DNA from: CAYSWS01 sp964434935
Lineage (GTDB): Bacteria > Patescibacteriota > WWE3 > UBA101185 > UBA10185
DNA length: 64,000 nt
Direction: 5' to 3'
Assembly: GCA_964434935.1 (NCBI GenBank)
Contig: CAYSWS010000001.1
Span: forward strand, 1 to 64,000
Below, one piece after another: positions 36,474 to 44,640 of this stretch. The notes below the pieces were generated by a model. That model did not search any database. It saw only the letters and a program-made list of their open reading frames with translations, and was not told where the DNA came from. Every line of letters starts with the position of its first letter. Positions within the stretch are counted from its first letter, which is position 1. Made by a program: the position numbers and the translations under genes.

Positions 36474-37457
36474 TTATTCTTTTTTGAAGGACATGAAGAC
36501 CCTCCAAAGAACAAAGATGCCTACCAGCGTTACCAAGGTGGCAACGGCTATGAATTTAGCCGGTAGCAGCCAAAAGATGGCGGTAGTTTCCAGAGGCAAA
36601 TTACTGGTACCATATCTAGCCTGAAGTTCAATGGTGAATTTACCTATAGGGGGTATAAGAGAACCTTCTTTTTTATCCAAAGAGAATGTTTCCGAGATCT
36701 TTCTTTCAGGCGCTCCCGGAAGTACTGCCCCTTGGTTTTGGTTGTAGATTATAGCTTTTTCCTTTGCACCCTTTCCTCCCGAAACATTGAAAGCTCCAAC
36801 AGGAATACCATGGACGCTGCCCTCGTTTTTCAGTAAAGTGGTAAATGTTATCTTTGGGTTCTCTTCAAAGTAAACACTTTTATCCGTAGCGGCGCTGGTG
36901 ATGGTGATGTTCTCTTCAATGTCGCCGGGGACGTTGATAAGCATGAGGGAAGTGATCTGTACCACCGAGCCAATGGCTGTTCCCTGGGCTTCAGGAGCCT
37001 GGGTCTGTACAAAGAAAGCGCCGTAGTGACCTCCGGCTTCAGCATCTTCAGGAATATTGATAATAGCATCAACTTCCGCCACTACATTGTTAGGAATGTC
37101 CACTGAACTAACCGGCAAATCCACCCACTGGCTGAGAGCAAACTTTCTAGCTTCCTCGTCCAGTTGGCTGTTCTCAAAAAAATCAGGCGTTCCTTGTTCG
37201 TTGATGACCGTAAAATCACGCATGAAGATATAGAGCGTTTGCGCAGAACCAGAATAATTACCAATTCTAAATGTTTGCGTAAACGATTCTCCGGGGTCAA
37301 CGGTGATATTTATCTTGGCTGGTGACAATTCTATGTTCGAACTGCCGGCCTGTTGTCCGTGAACTTTGTTATGAGTAAAAAAGAGTAGGGGAGCAGCCAC
37401 TACTATAAACAATATCCCAGTAAGTATTTTATTGTGTCTTAAGAAACTTTTTCGCAT
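36474..37457 (-). CDS. DUF916-like (WxL-interacting) membrane-anchored protein
   Basis: 327 residues. A signal peptide (~1-34) precedes a domain with IELSPAKINITVDPGESFTQTF and EDAEAGGHYGAFFVQ, which resembles the DUF916/WxLIP peptidoglycan-binding region. A second beta domain follows, then a C-terminal membrane helix (~300-322) with a basic end. In Firmicutes such proteins are encoded with WxL-domain proteins, and here it is flanked on both sides by WxL-like paralogs. The arrangement supports a shared surface complex. Confidence 0.72.
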   Translation of the reverse strand: MRKSFLRHNKILTGILFIVVAAPLLFFTHNKVHGQQAGSSNIELSPAKINITVDPGESFTQTFRIGNYSGSAQTLYIFMRDFTVINEQGTPDFFENSQLDEEARKFALSQWVDLPVSSVDIPNNVVAEVDAIINIPEDAEAGGHYGAFFVQTQAPEAQGTAIGSVVQITSLMLINVPGDIEENITITSAATDKSVYFEENPKITFTTLLKNEGSVHGIPVGAFNVSGGKGAKEKAIIYNQNQGAVLPGAPERKISETFSLDKKEGSLIPPIGKFTIELQARYGTSNLPLETTAIFWLLPAKFIAVATLVTLVGIFVLWRVFMSFKKE

Positions 37458-37538
37458 ATAAATTGTACTAATCTATTTTTCCAAATAATTTAGCATAAGT
37501 CAATAATCAGGGCAGAATGTTGGCAGTGAATTTATGTT

Positions 37539-38495
37539 TTAAGCGTTCGTGGCGATCGTAACCGTAACAACCTGATCATAGCTTCCGGCCACAGTGGTAC
37601 CGGCGATGCTGGCTTTGTAAGTGACCACCATGGTAGCACCTGAGACCGAGCCTGCACTGGAAGCGATGTCATCAGCAGAAGATTGAGCTATGGGGTTATC
37701 ACCTGAGATGTATGTGCCGTCTATGGTGAGCGATCCGGTAACGGCGATACCATACTCTTCTGAACCGGCGTCAACTGTGCCGTCACCCACATCATCAATT
37801 GTGTTTCCAAGGCCGTCATCCAGATCCCCATCCGCTATTATCTGCAGAGTAACCCCTGTCTGATTATTGGAGTTCACCGTGTACGTCTGCGCCGCTGAAG
37901 ATATGCTAGCTGTAGACAACGTACCCAGCTCAATGGAAGTATCGTCCACTGCCATATTCACAAACAAAGGTACGGACGCCGTGACCGTAGTGGTATTGTC
38001 ATTAGTGATCAAAGCCACACCAAAATCAAGAGGTGTATCAGTTGAATCCAAGGTGTTTATGGCTAAGGATTCTTGTGCATATGTCGAGGTGGTATAGGCA
38101 GTCAGGCCGTCAGCCAAAGTGATGGTGATGGAGGCACTAGCCGCCAGGGTACCATCCAGTATGGTGAGAGTGATGGTGTTATCTACAGTGTTGTTGGTTC
38201 TAGTAATGGCTGTAGAACCCGTGACTGTTGAGGTAGTTCCATCCTGATCAACTGTAGCTGTGCTGGGGAAAGTGAGAATGATGTCTGAGCTTTCATCAGC
38301 CGCTGTGGTATTAGTAAAAGTAACGGTAGTAGTACCGGGAGCGCCGCCCTGAGACCAGGTGCCGTCAGTCAGGTGGGCAGCCTTAGCTGCTTTGTTACCT
38401 ATGAACACCGCCAATACCAAAATGTAAGTTATGGTAAAGACAGGCAGAATTTTTTTCATGGATCTTTTGAGGTTTGATTTGTTAAGGCAGGTCAT
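37539..38495 (-). CDS. Secreted WxL-like domain protein, paralog B
   Basis: 318 residues; the first ATG is used, but MKKIL at residue 13 is an alternative start. The signal peptide ends near GNKAAKA. It aligns with paralog A nearly end to end (for instance LADGTW/LTDGTW, TAADESSDIILTFPSTA, GTTVAGSYDQVVTVTIATNA), so the two probably arose by duplication around the DUF916-like gene. Confidence 0.7.
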   Translation of the reverse strand: MTCLNKSNLKRSMKKILPVFTITYILVLAVFIGNKAAKAAHLTDGTWSQGGAPGTTTVTFTNTTAADESSDIILTFPSTATVDQDGTTSTVTGSTAITRTNNTVDNTITLTILDGTLAASASITITLADGLTAYTTSTYAQESLAINTLDSTDTPLDFGVALITNDNTTTVTASVPLFVNMAVDDTSIELGTLSTASISSAAQTYTVNSNNQTGVTLQIIADGDLDDGLGNTIDDVGDGTVDAGSEEYGIAVTGSLTIDGTYISGDNPIAQSSADDIASSAGSVSGATMVVTYKASIAGTTVAGSYDQVVTVTIATNA

Positions 38496-38633
38496 ACTCT
38501 ATTAATTGTAGAGAAGTTGATTTCACTTTGTCAAGTAAATATTTCATACAAATTCACACGATAGCGTGTTTTATTGTACTAACAACTGATTCGAACAGTG
38601 ACAATTTGGGTTAAAAAAAATTAAATTTTTTGG

Positions 38634-38639
38634 TAGAAT
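38634..38639 (+). promoter_or_regulatory. -10 box of the third WxL-like gene (leaderless)
   Basis: TAGAAT ends seven bases before the GTG at 38647. Confidence 0.5.
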
Positions 38640-38646
38640 AATTTTT

Positions 38647-39720
38647 GTGCAAAAAGTCATGAGCTCTATACGGCCAATGTACATTACTATTATTTTTATT
38701 TTGACGATATGTGTTTTAAGGCCCAAGATCGCCGTATCCGAGAAAATTGCTCTAGCCGACGAGATAAAAAGCACTAACTTTACTATAGAAGGGGATAATC
38801 TTTCTGCGGGCTCAGGTACGGGCACCAGTGCTAATTACGGGATGTCCGGGGACGTCAATCCCTTTTCAGATCTTTCCGGCTCTTCAAGTTTCAAACAAAA
38901 GTTGGGCTATAATCCCAGACTTCAAGCCAACACTCCGCAACCTCCCACGTTAGAAAACTCTCAGGAGTACTATGATAGGTTGCTTATCAAGTTAGACAGC
39001 TCGAACAATCCCACGGATACACTGTTCGCAGTGGCCATTTCCCATGATGACTTTGTCACTTACGAGTATGTGCAAAGCGACGGTACTGTGGGGGCCGCTC
39101 TGGGAGTAGAGGATTATAGAAATTATGTTTCCTGGGGTGGCGGCAGCGGTTCTTTCATCCTGGGACTTCAGCAAAGCACAGCCTATAAAGTGAGAGCCAA
39201 AGCTCTCCACGGAGATTTTACAGAGACAGGGTACAGTAATGACTCAAACGAGGTGTCCACTACCGTACCATACGTTAGTATGTTTATATCAAAGCCTGGT
39301 TTAACACTAGGCACCTTGAATGCCAATAGTATATCGACAACAACCGCTACAGCCGTTACTGTCAACACAAACGCCTATACAGGTTATCAGGTTTACGTCA
39401 ACGACTCGGGTAACGGTGTTTCAGGCGGTCTATATAATGGGTCGAGTAATTTGATCGAATCCAACGACCAATCACTAGTGGCGGGTTTTGAAGGATACGG
39501 CGCGCAGGCTAGCTCAGGCTCAGCTACGGTAGATGCCAAATATGATGTCAGCGGTAATAATGTGGGAGGGCTGGCTGTCAATAACAACGGCCTATCCTAC
39601 AATACAGTGGCTGCCATTGGTGAATCAACAAATGTCTTGTTCAAAGCCACCATGGCCCCAAGTACCATAGCTGGTACATACACGGATGTAGTTTACTTTA
39701 CTGTTACACCCAATCTATAA
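38647..39720 (+). CDS. Secreted protein with fibronectin-like and WxL-like domains
   Basis: 357 residues from GTG at 38647. A signal-anchor (~10-28) precedes a segment FTIEGDNLSAGSGTGTSANY, which resembles sequences at the start of other CPR surface proteins, then a fibronectin-like domain (~95-200, STAYKVRAKALHGDFTETGYS). The C-domain (FISKPGLTLGTLNANS ... IAGTYTDVVYFTVTPN) is related to those of the two proteins at 35.4 and 37.5 kb. It is on the opposite strand but next to them. Confidence 0.72.
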   Translation: MQKVMSSIRPMYITIIFILTICVLRPKIAVSEKIALADEIKSTNFTIEGDNLSAGSGTGTSANYGMSGDVNPFSDLSGSSSFKQKLGYNPRLQANTPQPPTLENSQEYYDRLLIKLDSSNNPTDTLFAVAISHDDFVTYEYVQSDGTVGAALGVEDYRNYVSWGGGSGSFILGLQQSTAYKVRAKALHGDFTETGYSNDSNEVSTTVPYVSMFISKPGLTLGTLNANSISTTTATAVTVNTNAYTGYQVYVNDSGNGVSGGLYNGSSNLIESNDQSLVAGFEGYGAQASSGSATVDAKYDVSGNNVGGLAVNNNGLSYNTVAAIGESTNVLFKATMAPSTIAGTYTDVVYFTVTPNL

Positions 39721-39723
39721 AAA

Positions 39724-39766
39724 GAAAAAGCTTGGGATTCTCGTAGTGAGTAAGGACCCCAAGCCG
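39724..39766 (-). terminator. Rho-independent terminator downstream of the 106-residue gene
   Basis: Read on the minus strand, GCTTGGGG and TCCCAAGC form the stem with a ~20-base loop, followed by TTTTTCTTTTT. It lies ~85 bp after the stop of the gene at 39850-40170. Confidence 0.7.
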
Positions 39767-39849
39767 TTTGTGGATGCTATTCTTTATGGTTGTAAAACAA
39801 CCGATTAGCACCCTTGGAGATGATTAGAAACATCATTAGAGAAAGAAAA

Positions 39850-40170
39850 CTAATTAACAACGATGCTTCCATCTTGTTTTGCCCTTTCTTCCTGGTTTTC
39901 CCGCTCCCTTCTTAGCTGAACTTCTTCTCTTTTCAGGGGGCTCATGGCCCGAATGGCAGCGCGTCGAGTAAAAGGCATCTTTCCTTCTTGGGTGGGGCGG
40001 TTGTGCCCGTCATTGTAATAATGTGCCACCACCTTTTTCCCGGTGACCCTTCCACCTTTTTTTTCTTCCACGAAAGCCTCAATCTTGTAGCTGGGTTTAA
40101 ACTTTCCGTTCTTTCTAGGTTTTCCCGCGCCAAATGGTACAACCCTAAATTTAAGATCTTGTGCTGCCAT
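39850..40170 (-). CDS. Small basic protein of unknown function
   Basis: 106 residues from ATG at 40170, chosen because AGGGAG lies seven bases upstream. It is soluble and basic, with KPRKNGKFKPSYKIEAFVEE and a Lys/Arg/Glu-rich C-terminal helix (REEVQLRRERENQEERA). No family is recognised. It has its own ribosome-binding site and terminator. Confidence 0.7.
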   Translation of the reverse strand: MAAQDLKFRVVPFGAGKPRKNGKFKPSYKIEAFVEEKKGGRVTGKKVVAHYYNDGHNRPTQEGKMPFTRRAAIRAMSPLKREEVQLRRERENQEERAKQDGSIVVN

Positions 40171-40317
40171 GTTTTCTCCCTTTACTATTATGTTGATAAT
40201 TTGTAGTTTAAGGATTTTATCAAAAAATAAACTCTGCTTCAAATAGTGGAAGACTCATAGAATATTTAATCATAGGCCTATAACTATTTGATTTAAATTA
40301 TATAGTTGGGGATATGT

Positions 40318-40323
40318 TAGAAT
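40318..40323 (+). promoter_or_regulatory. -10 box of the twin-arginine protein gene (leaderless)
   Basis: TAGAAT followed by exactly six bases and the GTG at 40330. Confidence 0.55.
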
Positions 40324-40329
40324 TTTTCT

Positions 40330-42042
40330 GTGAGTGAAATAATAAACAATATTGAACCGATGGAAGAGATCCATAAAGAAAATGAGAGTAAGCGGAGTAT
40401 AAGTAGAAGAGATTTTTTAAAAATAGTAGGTGCTGCTTCAGCTAGTATAGCTACCGGTGCAGAAGTAGGTAGGATCATAGGCGAGACGGGGAGAGACTAC
40501 TTGAAACTTGGCAGTCCGGATGAATTTGTAGGTTCCATAGAGCAATTACCGGAAAGAATAGAGGTAGCCAGGAATATGGAGAAGCAACTGGTTGAGATCG
40601 GAAAGTATAGGGAAAAGCTGGGCTTAACTCAACTACCCTGGGAGCTGAGCCTGATAGAAAAATATTATGCCAGCGCTTTTATTTCTGAGGAAACTTGGCG
40701 CGAACCTGCTGAGATAGCGCTCGAAATGCCGGTGGCCAAGAGATCTTATGGCGAGCTGATCAAGGATGTCATGAAGAAAGTGTATGGAGACAAGTCCGGT
40801 AGGTTGGTCAAAGCCGTTTATAGTGATGAGGGAAATCCGGAAGGAGTGCTGTTTTGGAACGATACAAGAAAAGTCTCATTACCGCGTGAAATAACAAATA
40901 AACTATATCCTGATGTGCTTCACAACGCCCTGCACGAAGCCGTTGGTCATGGCTCAGATCCTGCGGACGCACTTACAGTATTTCCTACCGGCGTGCTGTT
41001 AAAAGCCGAGGAAGGTAAATGGCGAGCATTATCAAAGGCATTATCGATCGAGGGCCAATTCCTCTTCAATCCCGGTGATTCTGCATATCCCATGTTCAAA
41101 AAGGATCTGGGAGAAGCTTATGCCAGGGAATTTGTGCTGGAAAAACAGGTTCCGGCTTTTGGTGAAGGTATGAACGATCTGACCGGCCCGCTGGCGGAGA
41201 TAGCCCAAAAACAAGGAGTAGCCGCAGCTGATATTAAATTCAATAAACGGGCGTGTCTTGTGATTGGCACTAAATTGACTGAGAGCAAGCTCTCCAAAAG
41301 GATAAGTTTTAACGACAATTTGGAAAAAGCCTACAATGAAAAAATGGACAGCGCTTTAAGGGAGATATATGCCGAGATGGTAAAGTACGCCCTTATATAT
41401 CCCGATCTTATAAATAATGATGAGGATATTGTTGGAGGTGTCAAGGAGGTGTTCCAAGCCATATCAGGCAGGGACGATATTGACATGAACAGGCTACGCG
41501 CAGAAGTGATAAAACCAAACCCGGAACTTTTAGTCTTAAGATCAGAGGAAGAAAAAGCAGTAGCGGCTGCCGTATCTATAATGGAGCAGGAAAGCCTATC
41601 TCAGCCCCCTCAACCAGTTGAGTATGTGTCTTCTGTTGTTGACGTGGCAGAGATCAAGGAGGAGATCACAGACATTAGTGAGAAGCGTGATAAATTTGAA
41701 AGTTTCATACACTTTGGCGAACTGCCGGAAAGCGCGCAGGAGCTAAGTGATGAGGAACGCGGATTATTTGAGACATATGCAAAACAGTGTTCGAAGATGA
41801 TCAGCCAGTACCCAACTTTGTCAAACACATTATATAAAAAACTTGACTGGGAATTTGACCCGCCTCTGCATATTTGGGAAATAATGGAGATAGAAATGGC
41901 TATAGATACCGCTCAGATCAGAGAACTTTTGGATGACCCTAGCCTTTTAAAAGATAGTGAGAGGTTTCAGGCTTTGAACAGTAAGTCGGAAGTGCTACAA
42001 AAATTTATTGATTCTGAGGCTTTTGGAGTAAGAATTTCCTAA
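40330..42042 (+). CDS. Tat-type exported protein with HExxH zinc-protease motif
   Basis: 570 residues from GTG at 40330. Residues ~22-48 look like a twin-arginine signal (SRRDFLKIVGAASASIATG). HEAVGH at ~202-207 is an HExxH zinc motif within LHNALHEAVGHGSD, and a possible downstream glutamate ligand lies near ~255-265 (GEAYAREFVLEK). The rest is mostly charged and helical. I do not recognise a family. Possibly a folded, metal-loaded protease exported by Tat; no tat genes are seen in the window. Confidence 0.7.
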   Translation: MSEIINNIEPMEEIHKENESKRSISRRDFLKIVGAASASIATGAEVGRIIGETGRDYLKLGSPDEFVGSIEQLPERIEVARNMEKQLVEIGKYREKLGLTQLPWELSLIEKYYASAFISEETWREPAEIALEMPVAKRSYGELIKDVMKKVYGDKSGRLVKAVYSDEGNPEGVLFWNDTRKVSLPREITNKLYPDVLHNALHEAVGHGSDPADALTVFPTGVLLKAEEGKWRALSKALSIEGQFLFNPGDSAYPMFKKDLGEAYAREFVLEKQVPAFGEGMNDLTGPLAEIAQKQGVAAADIKFNKRACLVIGTKLTESKLSKRISFNDNLEKAYNEKMDSALREIYAEMVKYALIYPDLINNDEDIVGGVKEVFQAISGRDDIDMNRLRAEVIKPNPELLVLRSEEEKAVAAAVSIMEQESLSQPPQPVEYVSSVVDVAEIKEEITDISEKRDKFESFIHFGELPESAQELSDEERGLFETYAKQCSKMISQYPTLSNTLYKKLDWEFDPPLHIWEIMEIEMAIDTAQIRELLDDPSLLKDSERFQALNSKSEVLQKFIDSEAFGVRIS

Positions 42043-42056
42043 GTGGACATTGTTGT

Positions 42057-42130
42057 TGGCAGGCTCGCCAGGAGTTGAACCCGGAATAACGGTTTTGGAG
42101 ACCGTTGTGATACCATTTCACCACGAGCCT
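42057..42130 (-). tRNA. tRNA-Trp (CCA)
   Basis: Acceptor stem AGGCTCG/CGAGCCT, anticodon loop CTCCAAA, T-arm GGGTTCAACTCCT. The 3' CCA is encoded. First (3'-most on plus) of a four-tRNA cluster read on the minus strand. Confidence 0.95.
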
Positions 42131-42136
42131 AAGCTA

Positions 42137-42212
42137 TGGAGCCGTTGACCGGGGTCGAACCGGTGACCTACGCCTTACCATGGCGTTGCTCTGCCAACTG
42201 AGCTACAACGGC
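42137..42212 (-). tRNA. tRNA-Thr (GGT)
   Basis: Acceptor GCCGTTG/CAACGGC, anticodon stem ACGCC/GGCGT with loop ATGGTAA, T-loop GGTTCGACCCC. The CCA is encoded. Six bases separate it from tRNA-Trp. Confidence 0.95.
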
Positions 42213-42220
42213 GCATCTTA

Positions 42221-42306
42221 TGGTGCCGGGAACAGGATTCGAACCTGTGTAGGCTTACGCCAACGGTTTTACAGACCGCTCCATTTGGCCACTTTGGTAT
42301 CCCGGC
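42221..42306 (-). tRNA. tRNA-Tyr (GTA)
   Basis: Acceptor GCCGGGA/TCCCGGC, anticodon loop CTGTAAA, a long variable arm (TTGGCGTAAGCCTAC) as expected for bacterial Tyr, T-loop GGTTCGAATCC and encoded CCA. Confidence 0.95.
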
Positions 42307-42314
42307 AAAACTTC

Positions 42315-42389
42315 TGGAGCCAACGGTGGGACTTGAACCCACGACCTATCCCTTACAAGGGGATTGCTCTTCCACTGAGCTACGTTGGC
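42315..42389 (-). tRNA. tRNA-Thr (TGT)
   Basis: Acceptor GCCAACG/CGTTGGC, anticodon stem ATCCC/GGGAT with loop CTTGTAA, T-loop GGTTCAAGTCC, encoded CCA. Together with the GGT gene it covers part of the Thr codons. Confidence 0.95.
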
Positions 42390-42395
42390 CTAAAC

Positions 42396-42458
42396 CCTTG
42401 TTAGCGAGCGCACGCGAGCGTCCAAGGGGATTGCTCTTCCCCACTGAGCTACGTTGGC
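42396..42458 (-). pseudogene. tRNA-Thr 5' fragment with adjacent direct repeat
   Basis: 42423-42458 repeats the 5' half of the neighbouring tRNA-Thr(TGT): acceptor 5' strand, D arm (with two extra G bases) and anticodon stem, ending just before the anticodon. No 3' half follows. Between them lies GCGAGCGCACGCGAGCG (two GCGAGCG copies), enclosed by CCCTTG and CAAGGG, which can pair. It looks like a failed duplication or the scar of an insertion into a tRNA gene. Confidence 0.8.
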
Positions 42459-42521
42459 GCAAGAACAACCAAAGCATTCTATCATGTATATTTTACTGGT
42501 TCCAAGAGAATTTAGGAAACT

Positions 42522-42902
42522 TTAGCCTTGATCTTGAGGGGCGCCTTCTTCCGGGGAGGCCATTTCCTTCGAAGACATCCTCTCAGTATCCTCTTTGATC
42601 TCCAAGATATTAGTGGCTTCACTGTCTTGCATACGCTCGATCTTTTCTTCCCATTTTTGTTGTGACGAATGAAGAAGAGATATCATCAAAAAGGTCATGA
42701 CCGTAGTAAAGGTGTTAATGATGAGCTGCCAGGTGTGGCCAAAACCTATGAAAAATCCACTTAATGCCCACACTACAACAATAAATACTGAAAGAGAAAA
42801 CCAAAAAGGAGAACCTACTACTTTGTCAACTGCGTTGGCAAAGCCCTGAAACTTACTCTCTAATTTTTTTACTTTCTTATTTTCTCTAGGGGACGAATTC
42901 AC
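42522..42902 (-). CDS. Low-affinity iron permease-like small membrane protein
   Basis: About 126 residues if the GTG at 42902 is used; an ATG at 42938 gives 138. Two membrane helices (~45-68 and ~72-95 of the long form) with SPFWFSLSVFIVVVWALSG and FGHTWQLIINTFTTVMTFLM, which match the core of the low-affinity iron permease family (WQLxINTxTTxxTFLM). The C-terminal third is a charged helix. A TATAAT sits directly before the GTG, so the start remains uncertain. True iron transport is doubtful for this bacterial family. Confidence 0.82.
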   Translation of the reverse strand: MNSSPRENKKVKKLESKFQGFANAVDKVVGSPFWFSLSVFIVVVWALSGFFIGFGHTWQLIINTFTTVMTFLMISLLHSSQQKWEEKIERMQDSEATNILEIKEDTERMSSKEMASPEEGAPQDQG

Positions 42903-42951
42903 TATTATAATGTTAGTTTGAATAAATAAATGTGTCAAACAAGACTATATA

Positions 42952-42981
42952 TTGTCACAACAGAGAATTGTCTGGTATAAT
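42952..42981 (+). promoter_or_regulatory. Promoter of the small Cys-rich protein gene
   Basis: TTGTCA at 42952-42957, 18 bp, TATAAT at 42976-42981. The leader of ~45 bases contains a small CCCTT/AAGGG hairpin and ends in a strong Shine-Dalgarno (GGAAAGGAGAGAG) before the ATG at 43035. Confidence 0.65.
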
Positions 42982-43034
42982 ATGGGTTACCCCTTAAATA
43001 AAGGGAAAAGCATAGTAGGAAAGGAGAGAGTAGC

Positions 43035-43292
43035 ATGAGTGAGAGTACGCAGGAGTTGGGGACGGGTCTTAGTGATTATCAGATAAGGAATCTGGTCTCA
43101 CGAGCCCACAGGCTTGATGGTGTGAATGTGCTAGAGGTAGACCTACCTCAACCAAGACTTCAGACGCACATTCGAAGCCTGCCCCCAAAGAACATTTCCG
43201 CTGAGACATGCATTTGTCACGGGTGCCCGCATCATAAGAAAGATAGTTGCCCCGGATGTGGAAGTTGTTCAATCTACCTAAATAGTAGGTAG
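43035..43292 (+). CDS. Small Cys/His-rich protein, possible metal binder
   Basis: 85 residues. The C-terminal third contains six Cys and several His: CICHGCPHHKKDSCPGCGSC. The spacing could hold Zn2+ or an Fe-S cluster, but no known family is recognised. The N-terminal part is charged and helical. The gene has its own promoter and strong ribosome-binding site and is followed by hairpin-rich DNA. Confidence 0.72.
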   Translation: MSESTQELGTGLSDYQIRNLVSRAHRLDGVNVLEVDLPQPRLQTHIRSLPPKNISAETCICHGCPHHKKDSCPGCGSCSIYLNSR

Positions 43293-43351
43293 TCAGTCCT
43301 CTCTCATGCGCGAAGCATTATGGAGATAAAACTCCGCTTCATCTGAACTGG

Positions 43352-43406
43352 GCTGGTGGGACTAATCTGCAACATATTTGCCTTTGGCAAAGCAGAACCC
43401 ACCAGC
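43352..43406 (+). other. Branched hairpin between the Cys-rich gene and rpmB
   Basis: GCTGGTGGG (43352-43360) pairs perfectly with CCCACCAGC (43398-43406). Inside, CTGC/GCAG and TTTGCC/GGCAAA form an inner stem. Two smaller stems precede it (ATGC-GCGAA-GCAT and GGAG/CTCC). There is no T tract, so it is not a standard terminator; it could terminate, protect the mRNA end of the small gene, or be a regulatory element of rpmB. Confidence 0.55.
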
Positions 43407-43472
43407 ACCACCCCTTTATCTTCCGTTTTACCCTTGTCAAATCAAACAATTAATGTTTTAATCCAATGTGCT

Positions 43473-43706
43473 ATGTCTCGTATTTGCGATATTTGTGAAA
43501 AAAGCTACATGAAAGGAAACCTAGTGCCTAGAGGTGTGGGGAGACGTGTGACCAACAGGGCTATTAGAAGGCAGCAACCTAATCTGAGGAAAAAGAAGAT
43601 CACCCTCGAAGGTCAGAACATCACAGTGAATATTTGCTCATCTTGTTTAAAGAGAATGAACTATCAAGCCAAGAAAGCTAAAGCTCAAGAAGTTGTTACC
43701 GAATAG
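43473..43706 (+). CDS. rpmB: 50S ribosomal protein L28
   Basis: 77 residues from ATG at 43473. MSRICDICEKSYMKGN is the L28 start, and ICSSCLKRM gives the second Cys pair of a zinc-binding version (CxxC...CxxC). A longer frame exists upstream but matches nothing. Its end overlaps the fmt end by 11 bp on the opposite strand. Confidence 0.94.
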   Translation: MSRICDICEKSYMKGNLVPRGVGRRVTNRAIRRQQPNLRKKKITLEGQNITVNICSSCLKRMNYQAKKAKAQEVVTE

Positions 43707-44622
43707 CGTACCCATTCACAAAACTCATCCAATCAACTTCATTTTTCCCTTCCACCTGAAGTTTAGTTATTTTCAGCCTGCCATTTTGCCTTTCTGCGGA
43801 CAAGATCTTTACGCGCAGATTAGGATAAGAGCTAGGTTTAAGCCGGACCTGGCTGACTAATTTATCATTGTTTTCCAGTTCACTTAGGGTGGTCCAGGCC
43901 ACCGGCCAGGGATGGAAGGCTCTGATCTTGCGTTCGATGAGAGAGGGCTCTTCGCGCCAGTTGATCTTGGCATCTTCCTTGAAGACATAAGTTGTTTCCG
44001 GGCGGGTCTTGGAGTAGCAATAAGTGGCTTCCTGGTGGTTTTGCGGCTGTGGTTTGATCTTGCCTGCCGTGTAATCCCGGATGACCTGAGGTAAGTTTTC
44101 AGCTGCCACACTAAATAATCGATCATATAAAATTCCTGAGGTCTCCGTGTGGTCAAGAGGGCAGCGGATCTGATGCAAAATGTCTCCGGTGTCCATCCTT
44201 TCGTCCAGCAGATAATAAGTAATACCCGTTTCGTCTAAGCCTTGCAAAATGGCATGCTGCACTGGACTGGCGCCCCTCAATTTAGGCAGCAAGGAAAAGT
44301 GAATATTTATAATGCCGTACTTTGGTGCTTCGATGATGGCTTTGGGTATGATGAAACTAAAATCGGCTACCACTCCCAGCTCAACGCCGTGCTTTTGTAA
44401 ACTTTTAATTATGCTGCCTTTTTCTTCTTTGATGGAACCGATGGTCACAAAGTCTAGGCCGTGGTCCTTGGCCCAACGTTTGACCGCCGTCTCTCTATCT
44501 GTCTGCTCTCTGCCCACCTTAGTGTCGGTTTTGGTCACGCAGAGCACAAGATCAAAGTTATCATGCAAACTTTCTAAAATAGGTTCTGATCTGTCTGATG
44601 TGCCGAAAAACGCAATTTTCAT
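43696..44622 (-). CDS. fmt: Methionyl-tRNA formyltransferase
   Basis: 308 residues. The catalytic region INIHFSLLPKLRGASPVQHAI contains the Asn and His of the formyl-transfer site, and DTGDIL follows. The C-terminal OB-like domain begins near residue 205. It formylates Met-tRNA using 10-formyl-THF. It lies 18 bp after def, as in most bacteria, so initiation here uses fMet. Confidence 0.96.
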   Translation of the reverse strand: MKIAFFGTSDRSEPILESLHDNFDLVLCVTKTDTKVGREQTDRETAVKRWAKDHGLDFVTIGSIKEEKGSIIKSLQKHGVELGVVADFSFIIPKAIIEAPKYGIINIHFSLLPKLRGASPVQHAILQGLDETGITYYLLDERMDTGDILHQIRCPLDHTETSGILYDRLFSVAAENLPQVIRDYTAGKIKPQPQNHQEATYCYSKTRPETTYVFKEDAKINWREEPSLIERKIRAFHPWPVAWTTLSELENNDKLVSQVRLKPSSYPNLRVKILSAERQNGRLKITKLQVEGKNEVDWMSFVNGYAIR

Positions 44623-44640
44623 AAAAACACCATATTAACG

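Noticed and set aside
43356..43472. 39-residue N-terminal extension of L28
   Set aside because: It overlaps the branched hairpin and does not resemble L28, which starts MSRICDIC.
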